Positions 8,234-16,070 of a DNA stretch of 51,900 nt are shown one piece after another; the first letter of the stretch is position 1; each line of letters opens with the position of its first letter. The position numbers and the translations under genes were made by a program. The notes beneath the pieces were generated by a model. The model saw only the letters and a list, made by a program, of their open reading frames with translations, was not told the DNA's origin and did not search any database. Origin of the DNA: DASXBJ01 sp036491755 (lineage in GTDB: Bacteria > Chloroflexota > Dormibacteria > Dormibacterales > Dormibacteraceae); assembly GCA_036491755.1 (NCBI GenBank), contig DASXBJ010000039.1, positions 1-51,900 on the forward strand. Direction: 5' to 3'.

Positions 8234-8692
8234 TTGATCGAGGCCGAGCGCGACATCACTCGGCTGGTTCACGACTACGCGGTGCTTTGCGACAGGGCTT
8301 ATGAACCCGAAGGTCTGACGGCTTTGTTCACGGAGGACGCCAGCTGGTCCTCGCGGTCGAAGGATGGATCGATCGATTTCGGCCTGCACCGCGGCCGGCG
8401 CGAGATCCACGACTTCTTCGCCAGTATCTCCGGCGACCTCGGACCCATGACGCTGCACTATCTGCTCACGCCCAGGATTGACGTCGCGCCGGATTGCCAG
8501 AGCGCTTCCGGACACTGGTACCTGCTGGCGATTCTCGACCGGAGGCCGGCCGGCGCGCCCCAGGGCTCGGCCGAGCGTGAGCGGATCGTGCTCGGCGGCA
8601 CCTACGCGCACGATTACCGGAAGCTTGACGGCCGGTGGCTGATCAGCCGGTTGGAATGCGACCTCACGCTGCAGGCGTCCTTTCCCTCCTGA
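8234..8692 (+). CDS. NTF2/SnoaL-like fold protein
   Basis: A small alpha+beta-barrel protein. The core AERDITRLVHDYAVLCDRA, GLTALFTEDASW, GRREIHDFF and the final WLISRLECDLTL block match the SnoaL-like/NTF2 superfamily, whose members are polyketide cyclases, isomerases or ring-hydroxylating-dioxygenase-like subunits. The frame is open from a TTG at 8084, but the N-terminal part before residue 50 shows no similarity. I favour the TTG at 8234, preceded by GGCGGAG at a nine-base distance, giving 152 residues. It lies directly before and in line with the SDR at 8700, so the two probably act together. No catalytic assignment possible. Confidence 0.65.
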   Translation: MIEAERDITRLVHDYAVLCDRAYEPEGLTALFTEDASWSSRSKDGSIDFGLHRGRREIHDFFASISGDLGPMTLHYLLTPRIDVAPDCQSASGHWYLLAILDRRPAGAPQGSAERERIVLGGTYAHDYRKLDGRWLISRLECDLTLQASFPS

Positions 8693-8699
8693 CACCGAT

Positions 8700-9461
8700 T
8701 TGAGCGCAGCGGCGGGCGGTCGCCTGCGGGGCCGAGTCGCGGTGGTCACCGGCGCGGCCAGGGGCATCGGCAGGGCGATCGCCGAGGCTTTCGCTCGCGA
8801 AGGCGCCGATGTCGCTTTGCTCGATCGACGAAGCGCTCCCGAAGGCGTGGAGGCGACCGAGGCAATCAGGTCCCTCGGCGCCAAAGCCGACTTTTTTGCC
8901 GCGGATGTTTCCGATCCCGGGTCCGTGGAGAGGGCATTCGCCGCCATGCGCGAGAAGTTCGATCGCATCGACATCCTCGTCAACAACGCGGGGATCACGC
9001 AGCGGAAGGCTTTCTCGGAGCTCACGATCGAAGACTGGGATCGAGTGCTGGGCGTCAACCTGCGAGGCCTGTTCCTGGTGACCTGGCTGGCGCTTCCGCT
9101 GATGAGCAATGGAGCGAACGGCCGCATCATCAACATCGCGTCCCAGATGGGACAGCGTGGCGGGGCGTTGTTGGTTCCCTACAGCGCCTCCAAGGCCGGA
9201 GTCATCGGCTTCACCAAGGCGCTGGCGCGCGAGCTCGCTCCGAACATCACCGTGAACGCGATAGCTCCCGGGCCGGTGATGACCGACCTCATCCGGGACC
9301 GCCCGCGGGAATGGTTCGAGGAGGTGGCGCAAAGCGTGCCGCTCGGCCGTTTCGGCCGGCCGGAGGAGGTGGCCGCCACGGCCGTCTTTCTCGCCTCCGA
9401 CGACGGCGCCCTGTACACCGGCCAGACCCTGGGCCCGAACAGCGGCGATGTGATGCTGTGA
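8700..9461 (+). CDS. SDR family oxidoreductase, paralogue of 5037-5786
   Basis: A 253-residue classical SDR with TGAARGIG at residues 17-24, NNAG at 95-98 and Ser148-Tyr161-Lys165 (IASQMGQ, YSASK). Its SQxGQ segment and C-terminal GQTLGPNSGDVML match the SDR at 5037-5786, including an identical final DVML, so both may use similar substrates or assemble alike. The start is a TTG seven bases after the NTF2-fold gene's stop; no ATG or GTG lies near, and the motif register fits. It is convergent with the CoA-transferase, with a palindromic element between them. Confidence 0.87.
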   Translation: MSAAAGGRLRGRVAVVTGAARGIGRAIAEAFAREGADVALLDRRSAPEGVEATEAIRSLGAKADFFAADVSDPGSVERAFAAMREKFDRIDILVNNAGITQRKAFSELTIEDWDRVLGVNLRGLFLVTWLALPLMSNGANGRIINIASQMGQRGGALLVPYSASKAGVIGFTKALARELAPNITVNAIAPGPVMTDLIRDRPREWFEEVAQSVPLGRFGRPEEVAATAVFLASDDGALYTGQTLGPNSGDVML

Positions 9462-9467
9462 GTTGAC

Positions 9468-9503
9468 CCCTCTCCCGCGCAGCGGGAGAGGGCGAGGGTG
9501 AGG
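9468..9503. repeat. REP-like palindrome / possible bidirectional terminator
   Basis: CCCTCTCCCGC (9468-9478) and GCGGGAGAGGG (9482-9492) form a perfect 11-bp stem with a three-base loop, followed by CGAGGGTGAGG. This arrangement matches an extragenic palindrome seen in many GC-rich bacteria. It sits between the convergent 3' ends of the SDR and the CoA-transferase, where it could also stop transcription from both sides, though no T-run follows. Confidence 0.6.
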
Positions 9504-9529
9504 TACGGCGAGGCTGGAGCCCGGGGCCG

Positions 9530-10702
9530 TCAGCCCAGGCCGAACTCTCGAATCACCTCGTCCGTGTGCTGACCGAGCGTGGGAGCGGGACGTGCAGATA
9601 CCGCGGGCGCGGCGCTGAACCGCAGCGGCGAACCGCCGATCAAGTAGCGTCCGACCCCAGGTTCATCGATCTCTTCGAACATGGGATTGGCCGCGGAGGC
9701 CCGCGGGTCGTTGGCCACCAACTCTTTGAAGGTCTGGTACGGGCCCCACAGCACGCCGGCCGATTCAAAGACCTCGCGCACCGAGTCCAGCGATCGCCCG
9801 CTGATCCATCTCTCGAGCAGCGCGCTGATCTCCTTACGCGCGCTCCAGCGATCTCCTTCGTTGCGAAAGTCGAGGTGCGCGTCAGCCTCGATGGCGCGGA
9901 ACTGCTCAGTCAAGCCCGTGGACTGGCCAAGGCTGTGCCACTGGCGTGGGGTGAGCGCCAGCACCATGACATGCCGTTCGTCCTGGGTGGTGAAGTCCCG
10001 CCCGAACGTGCCGTACACGTAATTGCCATGGCGGCCGCGGGGCTCCTCGATCAAGATCGCCTCGTTCAAAAGGCCGAGGTGCCCGGTCACCGACAACCCG
10101 ACGTCCGCGAGGCTCAGCTCGATCAGCTGTCCCTCGCCGGTGGCTCGCCGGTGGCGATCGGCGGCCACGATCGCGAGCGCGGCCAGGTAACCGGTCATCG
10201 CGTCCCACGCGGGCAGCACGTGGTTGACCGGACCGGCGCCCCCGTCGGGCCCGGTGACCCACGGAAATCCAAGCGCGGCGTTGACCGTGTAGTCGACGGC
10301 CGCACCCCCGTCTCGATCGCCTGTGATGACGAGCATGATCAGGTCGGCTCGCAGCTTGGAGAGCTCCGCGTAGGAGTTCCACCCGGTCACGGCCAGGTTC
10401 GTGAGCACTATCCCGCCCCCCTCACCGGGTGCGGTGATCAACCTGGTCACCTGCGCTCGCCCGTCCTCCGTCCGGGTGTCGAACGTGACCGAGCGTTTGC
10501 CCTGGTTCAGCCCCGCCCAATAAAGACTCCTGCCTTCATGGACAGGCCATCGATTGATGTCGATCCCGCCGCCCTCGGGGTCGACCCTGATCACGTCGGC
10601 GCCCAGGGATGCCAGCGTGACGCCCGCGAGCGGCGCCGCGACAAAGGCTGAGAGCTCGACGATCCGCAGGCCAGACAGTAGGTTGGGTTGATGGGTTGGC
10701 AA
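9530..10702 (-). CDS. Family III CoA-transferase, 2-methylfumaryl-CoA isomerase (Mct)-like
   Basis: A 390-residue CaiB/BaiF (family III) CoA-transferase. The likely catalytic aspartate is Asp167 in LPAWDAMTGYLAA. Several blocks are those I recall for 2-methylfumaryl-CoA isomerase (mesaconyl-CoA C1-C4 transferase) of the 3-hydroxypropionate bicycle: SAFVAAPLAGVTLASLGADV, DPEGGGIDINRWPV, WAGLNQGKRS, VDYTVNAALGFP, and YGTFGRDF. That enzyme moves CoA within one molecule. No other enzyme of the bicycle is visible here, so the role could instead be intramolecular or intermolecular CoA transfer in acid catabolism. The start is TTG 10702, the only codon before the SGLRIVE block. It lies 79 bp downstream of the Crp-type regulator on the same strand. 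Confidence 0.8.
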   Translation of the reverse strand: MPTHQPNLLSGLRIVELSAFVAAPLAGVTLASLGADVIRVDPEGGGIDINRWPVHEGRSLYWAGLNQGKRSVTFDTRTEDGRAQVTRLITAPGEGGGIVLTNLAVTGWNSYAELSKLRADLIMLVITGDRDGGAAVDYTVNAALGFPWVTGPDGGAGPVNHVLPAWDAMTGYLAALAIVAADRHRRATGEGQLIELSLADVGLSVTGHLGLLNEAILIEEPRGRHGNYVYGTFGRDFTTQDERHVMVLALTPRQWHSLGQSTGLTEQFRAIEADAHLDFRNEGDRWSARKEISALLERWISGRSLDSVREVFESAGVLWGPYQTFKELVANDPRASAANPMFEEIDEPGVGRYLIGGSPLRFSAAPAVSARPAPTLGQHTDEVIREFGLG

Positions 10703-10781
10703 GGAGCTACGAGTTTAGTCAGCGCACGGGCGACGCATTAACCCCAACGCCTCGGGATCACACCGCTCACCGTTGATGAAA

Positions 10782-11561
10782 TTACAGGCTGTGGTCTGGG
10801 CTGTCCGCCGAGACGCGATCGACATCTTGAGCCTGCGTCAGGCCCGCCTCCCCCGCACCTTCGGCGCGAGCCTCCCGGGCCAGGGCATCGGCGTCAAGGA
10901 TTGTCACGTGCGAGGGGTGTGTCGCCACGATGCCCTGCCGCCGCATCTCGGCCAGGGAGCGTGCGACCACCTCGCGCACTGATCCCGTGGCGTCGGCGAG
11001 GGCCTGCTGGGTCACCTGCAGGTCCGCGGCCGGCTCCGGGTGGCCGCCCGCCCTCGCGCGCTCGATGAGGTCTCGCGCGATCCGCGACTTCACGGTGGCA
11101 AACGACCTGGCTGCCAGGACGCCGTAGGCGGTGCGCAGCCGGCCGGTCATCTCGTCGATGAGCGCCTCGAACGACTCAGGGTGACGAAAGACGACCGTTT
11201 GCAGCCGGCCGGGATCCAGAACCATCACCACCGACGGCTCGATTGCCTGGGCGCCGGTCGAACCGGTTGCACTCAGCGGAATGACGCTGCCGACCAGGTC
11301 GCCGGGGCCGACGTATCTGATGGTGATCTGGCGCCCATCGGCGGCCGAGAGGAAATAACGCAGCAATCCCGAGACGACGATGGACGCGCCGAGACCAAAC
11401 CTGACCGCGCGCACCGGGTAGCGCTCGACGGAAGCTGATCCGAGGAGCTCGTCAACCACTTCGGGAGACAGCCGCGCGAGAAAGCCGCGACCTCGGGCCA
11501 AGTCCCATGGTCTTTGGCTTCCGCCGTCTTGAATCTCTTCTTGTGTACCTGGCTCGTCCAC
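10782..11561 (-). CDS. Crp/Fnr family transcriptional regulator
   Basis: A 259-residue regulator with an N-terminal cyclic-nucleotide-binding-type beta-barrel (about residues 25-135, including YVGPGDLVGSVIPL) and a C-terminal winged helix-turn-helix (LQVTQQALADATGSVREVV followed by RSLAEMRRQGIV). The canonical cAMP-binding Arg-Ser pair is not evident, and there are no Fnr-type cysteines, so the ligand is unknown. A GTG at 11561 is the start; it lies two bases from the edge of a perfect 12-bp inverted repeat, suggesting autoregulation. It reads toward the CoA-transferase and away from the MEDS gene, and may control either. Confidence 0.85.
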   Translation of the reverse strand: MDEPGTQEEIQDGGSQRPWDLARGRGFLARLSPEVVDELLGSASVERYPVRAVRFGLGASIVVSGLLRYFLSAADGRQITIRYVGPGDLVGSVIPLSATGSTGAQAIEPSVVMVLDPGRLQTVVFRHPESFEALIDEMTGRLRTAYGVLAARSFATVKSRIARDLIERARAGGHPEPAADLQVTQQALADATGSVREVVARSLAEMRRQGIVATHPSHVTILDADALAREARAEGAGEAGLTQAQDVDRVSADSPDHSL

Positions 11562-11563
11562 TG

Positions 11564-11594
11564 CTATCTTTCTGACTATCTCTCAGAAAGATAG
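11564..11594. promoter_or_regulatory. Perfect 12-bp inverted repeat between divergent regulator genes
   Basis: CTATCTTTCTGA (11564-11575) and TCAGAAAGATAG (11583-11594) are exact reverse complements across a seven-base centre. The element fills the space between the Crp-type gene (start 11561, minus) and the HTH-MEDS gene (plus). Its size and symmetry suit a dimeric regulator covering both promoters. A transcript hairpin is possible, but no T-run follows on either strand. Confidence 0.7.
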
Positions 11595-12348
11595 CACGGC
11601 CAAAACTGCGGGGCTGAGCACCAGCGAAGCGGCTGCGGCCCTTGGTGTCAGCGAGGCCTCCGTTCGCCGCTGGAGCGATCGGGGACTGCTGCCTGTCCTT
11701 CGCGTTGGCCGTCGCCGAGAGCGAAGGTTCAAGGCCGAGCATATCGAGGGTTTCCAGCAGAGCGGCACCGCTCCCAACTTGCGGATCGTGGGTCGACCTT
11801 CCGCCCCACACGTGGTCCTGCGCGGCACGGCTTTCGACGCCTACACACACCTCGCCGTCTTCTATGACTCCGACGCCGGCCGGATGAGGCTATCGGCCCC
11901 CTTTTTGGAAGATGGCCTGAGGGCAGGACAGCCGTGCTTTCTGGTGGCCGCGGGCGAAGTGCTGGACGGCTACCTTGACCGGCTTGCCGCCGCCCCCGGC
12001 CTGGACCTTGGTCGAGCTATCGAGAGCGGACTGCTCACAATCGTGAACAGCCCCGGCACGACTGTGGACGAGGCGCTGCAGTTCTGGGAACAGGCGTTGT
12101 GGACATCCCTCGACACTCGTCCTCCTGTGATCCGGGTCGTGGGCGAGATGATCGTGGAACGGGAGATGTTCGTCTCCGAAGCGGAGATGCTCGCCTACGA
12201 GGCCGCGTTCAACCAGATGAGCAAACGGTTCCCGTGCTTCGTGCTCTGTCAATACGACGTGCGGGCCTTCACCGGCCCAGCGCTTCTGGCGGCGCTGCGC
12301 GCTCACCCCGATCTGATGGCTCTCCCGTTGCGCAACTTGATCAGCTGA
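11572..12348 (+). CDS. HTH (MerR/excisionase-type) plus MEDS sensory domain protein, start unclear
   Basis: The frame encodes a MerR/excisionase-like DNA-binding domain (LSTSEAAAALGVSEASVRRW, then DRGLLPVLRVGRRRERRF) followed by a MEDS domain (HLAVFYDSDAGR, FLEDGLRAGQPCFLVA, VVGEMIVEREMF, FPCFVLCQYDVR), as in DcmR-like regulators of one-carbon metabolism. The frame is open from a stop at 11530, yet it contains no ATG, GTG or TTG until 11779, which lies after the HTH. The start must therefore be non-standard: CTG 11572, inside the palindrome, or CTG 11614, directly before the HTH. Alternatively the first domain is untranslated and only 11779-12348 is made. The 3' end converges on the MFS gene with a 21-bp gap. 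Confidence 0.7.
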   Translation: MTISQKDSTAKTAGLSTSEAAAALGVSEASVRRWSDRGLLPVLRVGRRRERRFKAEHIEGFQQSGTAPNLRIVGRPSAPHVVLRGTAFDAYTHLAVFYDSDAGRMRLSAPFLEDGLRAGQPCFLVAAGEVLDGYLDRLAAAPGLDLGRAIESGLLTIVNSPGTTVDEALQFWEQALWTSLDTRPPVIRVVGEMIVEREMFVSEAEMLAYEAAFNQMSKRFPCFVLCQYDVRAFTGPALLAALRAHPDLMALPLRNLIS

Positions 12349-12369
12349 CCGGTCTGCGTCGAGCGTCTG

Positions 12370-13962
12370 TCAACGCGGGAGCTCCACTCCGATCAGGTGC
12401 GACACATCGGGAGGCGGATCCGACAGGCCGGTGGCCGTCTCCTCGAATTCGTGGTCCAGGCCCGTTTGCCGGTAGCGGTGCTGGCGCAGGTGTTCGTCCC
12501 ATGACGGCACGGCGTACAGCTCGACGAAGGTATGGGGGAGCTCCCCGTCCCGGAACAGGCTCCACTGCGAGGCGCCGGTGCGCAATCGCGAGAGGCGGAC
12601 GCGAGCCATCGCATCCAGGAATCTGTCCTCTTTCTCAGGCGCAATCGTGTAAACGGTCTTCACCACGACTGGACCGGCCTCTTCTGTCATGTCGACGACG
12701 AGCTCGGGCTCGGGCCAATAAACCACCGTGCGCCTGTCCATCGCGGCCGTTTCGATGAACGGCCAGAACCGGATCGTCGCGATCCCACCGGCCATCACCG
12801 CCGCTGCGACCACGAACGTCGCGGGCACCCCAAGCGGCTCCGCCACCGCGCCCCAGACCAGCGCGCCGAGAGCCTGCGTGCCGAACAGGACCATCAGGTA
12901 GACAGACAGACCGCGGGCGCGGACCCAGGCGGGGAGAAAGAGCTGCAGCTCTCCGTTGATATCGGAGAGCACGGCGATCCATGCCGCCCCCGCGGGAAGC
13001 AGGACGATCATCGCGAGCACGGTGTTCGGCACGATCACGATGACCACCAGCACCGCCGCATAGACCGCGCTGGCGACTGCGATCACGCGATTGCGCGACA
13101 GCCCAGCTATGAGGTGGGGCAGCCCCAATGCGCCGGCCACCGCCCCTGCGCCGAGGGCCCCGAGCAACAGCCCGTAGCCGTCGGCTCCAAGTCGAAGGCG
13201 CTGCGTCGCGACCAGCGGCAGGAGCGTCCAGAGCACGCTGGCAGGGATCAGAAACAGCGCGGCCCGCAACAGGATGCGCTGCACAACCGGGGCGTTGAGG
13301 ACGTAGCGGACACCGGCCCGCATCGCTGAAAGGAACGGTTCCGGCAGCTGCGGCGCGGCGGCCGCCGGCGCTCGCCACCAAACCATGACCGCCGCGAAGC
13401 CGAGGTAGCTCAGAGCGTTCAGCCCGAATACCGCCGCCACGCCAACCCTGGCGATCAGCAGGCCGGCGACCGCAGGTCCGATCAGGCGCGCCACGTTGAT
13501 GCTGATCGATCCGAGAGCCGACGCCGCGCGCAGCTGGTCGCGTGGCACGAGCTCCGGGACGAGCGACTGGTACGCCGGGTTGGAAAAGACCGATGAGCAG
13601 CCGAGGACGAAGGTGAACACGAGCAGGACGGGCGGTGGCATGTGGCCCAGGAACGTCAGGACTGTCAGCGCCGCGCCGGCGCAGGTCATGCTGATCTGCA
13701 CGGTGATCAGCAGCCTCCGCCGGTCGAATATGTCGGCCAGCGCACCACTGATCAGGCCGAACAGCACGTCGGGCAGGTAGTCCGCGACCTGGACCAGGGC
13801 GACCAGAATGGCGGCGTGCGGCAGATGGACGAGCAGCCATTGCGCCCCGACGGTCTGCATCCAGGTTCCCGTGTTGGCGACGAGGACGGCGAGCCACATG
13901 GCGCGGAAAACGCCGAAGCGCAGAGGCGCCCATGTGGAGACCGGCGCCGGACGGGCGCTCAT
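12370..13962 (-). CDS. MFS exporter (MFS_3/enterobactin-exporter type) with C-terminal ABM-like domain
   Basis: A 530-residue membrane protein. Residues about 15-415 carry roughly twelve hydrophobic helices of the MFS_3 family, with the loop ALADIFDRRRLL after the second helix pair, the usual MFS motif A region. The last ~110 residues (VVVKTVYTIAPEKEDRFLDA, SRLRTGASQWSLFRDGE, FVELYAVPSWDEHLRQH) form a soluble ferredoxin-like ABM-type domain often seen at the end of this transporter family. The ATG at 13962 (MSARPAP) is preferred; longer readings back to 14247 run into the DUF5996 gene and look antisense. Third gene of a minus-strand operon, seven bases after DUF5996. The exported compound is unknown. 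Confidence 0.85.
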   Translation of the reverse strand: MSARPAPVSTWAPLRFGVFRAMWLAVLVANTGTWMQTVGAQWLLVHLPHAAILVALVQVADYLPDVLFGLISGALADIFDRRRLLITVQISMTCAGAALTVLTFLGHMPPPVLLVFTFVLGCSSVFSNPAYQSLVPELVPRDQLRAASALGSISINVARLIGPAVAGLLIARVGVAAVFGLNALSYLGFAAVMVWWRAPAAAAPQLPEPFLSAMRAGVRYVLNAPVVQRILLRAALFLIPASVLWTLLPLVATQRLRLGADGYGLLLGALGAGAVAGALGLPHLIAGLSRNRVIAVASAVYAAVLVVIVIVPNTVLAMIVLLPAGAAWIAVLSDINGELQLFLPAWVRARGLSVYLMVLFGTQALGALVWGAVAEPLGVPATFVVAAAVMAGGIATIRFWPFIETAAMDRRTVVYWPEPELVVDMTEEAGPVVVKTVYTIAPEKEDRFLDAMARVRLSRLRTGASQWSLFRDGELPHTFVELYAVPSWDEHLRQHRYRQTGLDHEFEETATGLSDPPPDVSHLIGVELPR

Positions 13963-13969
13963 GCGGAAG

Positions 13970-14881
13970 CTATGGTGCCACCAGGTCGGGATCCCAATCG
14001 CGCAGCCGCGCGCCGGCGGCGTACGTGCTCTCGAGGAACTCGAGCATCGCCAGCCGAGGGGACGCGTGCGCGCGCGCGTCTTCATATGTGTAGGCGAACT
14101 CGCCAAGGACGCGGTCCCAGCCCGCCCCGGCCGGGCGGATCGGCGCCATCTCGATTCCGTCGGGCTTCGGGTACGTGTAGGAGAAGAAGGCCGCCTGGGG
14201 AAAGCTTGGGCTGCCAGGCCAGAAACCGGCGCAGATCTGCTCCGCATCCTCCGATCGGCGCATCAAGAGCCCGGCGCCTGGGGGTGGCTCCGCCGGGCGC
14301 CCGGAGAACCTTGTCAGGGCAAGGTCGAACGAACCCCAAAAGAATTGCACGGGCGTCGTGCGCCCGCGATAACGGGCGCGGTGCTCCTTCAGTACGAGGT
14401 CGACCTGCGACAGAACGCGCCAGAAACGATGAGCCCATTCCGGGTCGTACGAGGCGTGAATCGTGTCCTGCGCGAATGGGATGGCGTCGACGATCTCATC
14501 TGGAACTGGGCGGAATTCGGGACGTACGCCGAGGGCTCCGAGTTCGGCCATGAGCTGAACGTAAAAGTCCGCCACGGGCTGTGCCTTCAGGGCAAGGCGG
14601 CGCGACTCGCCGCGGGTGGTCTCGATGACCACGCCGTGATCGATCAGGTCGATGTCGATTTGAAAAATCACGCCGGCCGACTCCATGGGAGTCGTGGTGA
14701 GACCTCGCGCGGTCAGATACAGGGGGACGTTGGCCCACTGCGGTTCCGGTGGGCTCAGGGCCAGGCGAACCTTGCCTACGACCTGGATCTTGCGATGAAG
14801 CGTCTCGAGCGTGTCCTCCCAGGCGTCGTAAGGCAGCGCTGGCCACAGCTCGGTCGAAGCCAATCGGTTGAGCGTGCTCAA
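13970..14881 (-). CDS. DUF5996 family protein
   Basis: A 303-residue soluble protein matching the DUF5996 pattern: WPALPYDAWEDTLETLHRKI near the N-terminus, QVVGKVRLALSPPEPQWANVP, PVQFFWGSFDLALTRFSGR in the middle and EFLESTYAAGARLRDWD at the end. No known function or catalytic motif. It begins with a TTG at 14881, 15 bases after the zinc-finger gene and seven before the exporter, so the three are likely one transcript. Confidence 0.8.
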   Translation of the reverse strand: MSTLNRLASTELWPALPYDAWEDTLETLHRKIQVVGKVRLALSPPEPQWANVPLYLTARGLTTTPMESAGVIFQIDIDLIDHGVVIETTRGESRRLALKAQPVADFYVQLMAELGALGVRPEFRPVPDEIVDAIPFAQDTIHASYDPEWAHRFWRVLSQVDLVLKEHRARYRGRTTPVQFFWGSFDLALTRFSGRPAEPPPGAGLLMRRSEDAEQICAGFWPGSPSFPQAAFFSYTYPKPDGIEMAPIRPAGAGWDRVLGEFAYTYEDARAHASPRLAMLEFLESTYAAGARLRDWDPDLVAP

Positions 14882-14896
14882 CGAGCCGGCGCTGGT

Positions 14897-15193
14897 CTAG
14901 GCCCGGTGGTGGGGGGCGGGCGGAGCTCCGGACAGCTCAAAAAACAGCTCTTGCGGATAGCACCAGTACCAATCCTCGCCTGGCTCGAACGATCGGATCA
15001 GCGGGTGATGGGTGGTCCGATAGTGATTGGTGGCGTGACGGCCGGGCGAGTTGTCACAGCAACCTATGTGACCGCACGTCTGGCACATCCGCAGGTGCAC
15101 CCAGGACCCGCCGGTGGCAAGGCACTCCACACAACCGTCGCCGCTCGGCGCAACCACCTTTATCTGGTCGAGATGCGTGCATGCCTCAGCCAT
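14897..15193 (-). CDS. UBP-type zinc finger protein
   Basis: A 98-residue protein made almost entirely of a ZnF-UBP domain. Cysteines and histidines fall in the expected order: CTHLDQI, GCVECLATGG, LRMCQTCGHIGCCDNSPGRH, ATNHYRTTHHPL, then DWYWCYP. In eukaryotes the domain binds ubiquitin tails; bacterial single-domain versions are common in actinobacteria and their role is unknown. GGAGGG lies just before the ATG, making this the probable first gene of the operon running to the exporter. Confidence 0.87.
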   Translation of the reverse strand: MAEACTHLDQIKVVAPSGDGCVECLATGGSWVHLRMCQTCGHIGCCDNSPGRHATNHYRTTHHPLIRSFEPGEDWYWCYPQELFFELSGAPPAPHHRA

Positions 15194-15305
15194 GTTCCCT
15201 CCACTCTCAAAGCCACCGCCCTCCCTTCAATCTAATCCGAGCTTGCTCGCCATGTGGGCCGGGGCCTGCTGGAATCATCCAGACCCCGCCTGGGTTGGAA
15301 GTTGA

Positions 15306-15884
15306 ATGCTCGACTTTGGGCCCCTGCACCGCCGTGAGATGAGCGTCCAGGAGCTTGCATCCGATCTGACTCCGGACGACCTGGCCCGGCTGACCAATGA
15401 GATGTGCGACCTGCAGCTGGCAGCGATCGAGGGTGCGTCGGACGAGGACGTCGTGGTGATCCCCGACGACCCCGACGCGAAAGACACATTCGCGGCGCGT
15501 CCTGAGGAGGTTGGCCTGTCATGGACGCTCGGTCATGTGGTCGTCCACGCCACGGCGTCATCGGAGGAGTCGGCGGCTCTTGCCCTGATCCTCGCTCGAG
15601 GCCTGCCGGTTGAAGGCCGCTCTCGCTATGAGGTGCCCTGGGAGAGGGCGACGACGGTCGCGTTCATCCGCCAGAGGATCGAGGAGAGCCGCCGGATGCG
15701 GCTCGGGATGCTGGCCGCGTGGCCCGACGAGCCTCACCTGGACAACTTCTACGTCCCCTACCCGGGGCGCCCGGCGATGAACGCGTGCGGACGTTTTCTC
15801 GGGGGCTTGGCGCACGACGATTCGCACCTGGATCAGATGCGCAAGATCATGGCCCAGGTCCTCCAGCGTCGCCCTGCCGCCTGA
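15306..15884 (+). CDS. DinB-like (DUF664/mycothiol-dependent) four-helix protein
   Basis: A 192-residue helical protein. The metal-site histidines of the DinB/YfiT fold appear as GHVVVHATASSEE and AHDDSHLDQM. Such proteins are thiol-dependent transferases or of unknown function. The ATG at 15306 fits, although a second ATG at 15339 (MSVQELASDL) is also possible. Divergent from the UBP-finger gene with 112 bp between them. The following 186-bp gap before the kinase shows only a short GC-rich hairpin. Confidence 0.75.
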   Translation: MLDFGPLHRREMSVQELASDLTPDDLARLTNEMCDLQLAAIEGASDEDVVVIPDDPDAKDTFAARPEEVGLSWTLGHVVVHATASSEESAALALILARGLPVEGRSRYEVPWERATTVAFIRQRIEESRRMRLGMLAAWPDEPHLDNFYVPYPGRPAMNACGRFLGGLAHDDSHLDQMRKIMAQVLQRRPAA

Positions 15885-16070
15885 CGCGAAGGCGCGGCCC
15901 CAGCCCGGACTCTTTCCAGGGCGAATGGAGGTGAGCTGGGCGGCCGGCGGAGACGCCGCCATCTGAGCGCCCTGTCTACCTCAATTGGACGAGGCGACAT
16001 GACGGCGCGCGACGTAGCCTGACCGGCCAGTGATACGCCAGACCAGGCCAGCTGGCACGTTAGACGGATT

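Noticed and set aside
6561..8237. Plus-strand open frame of 558 codons opposite the permease
   Set aside because: Composition is the antisense of a membrane protein gene (Asp/Glu/Arg/Gln-rich, no family motifs); the minus-strand permease explains the region.
15885..16070. GC-rich hairpin before the GAF kinase as a terminator
   Set aside because: A short GGCGG/CCGCC stem is present but no T-run follows, and such stems arise often at this GC content.
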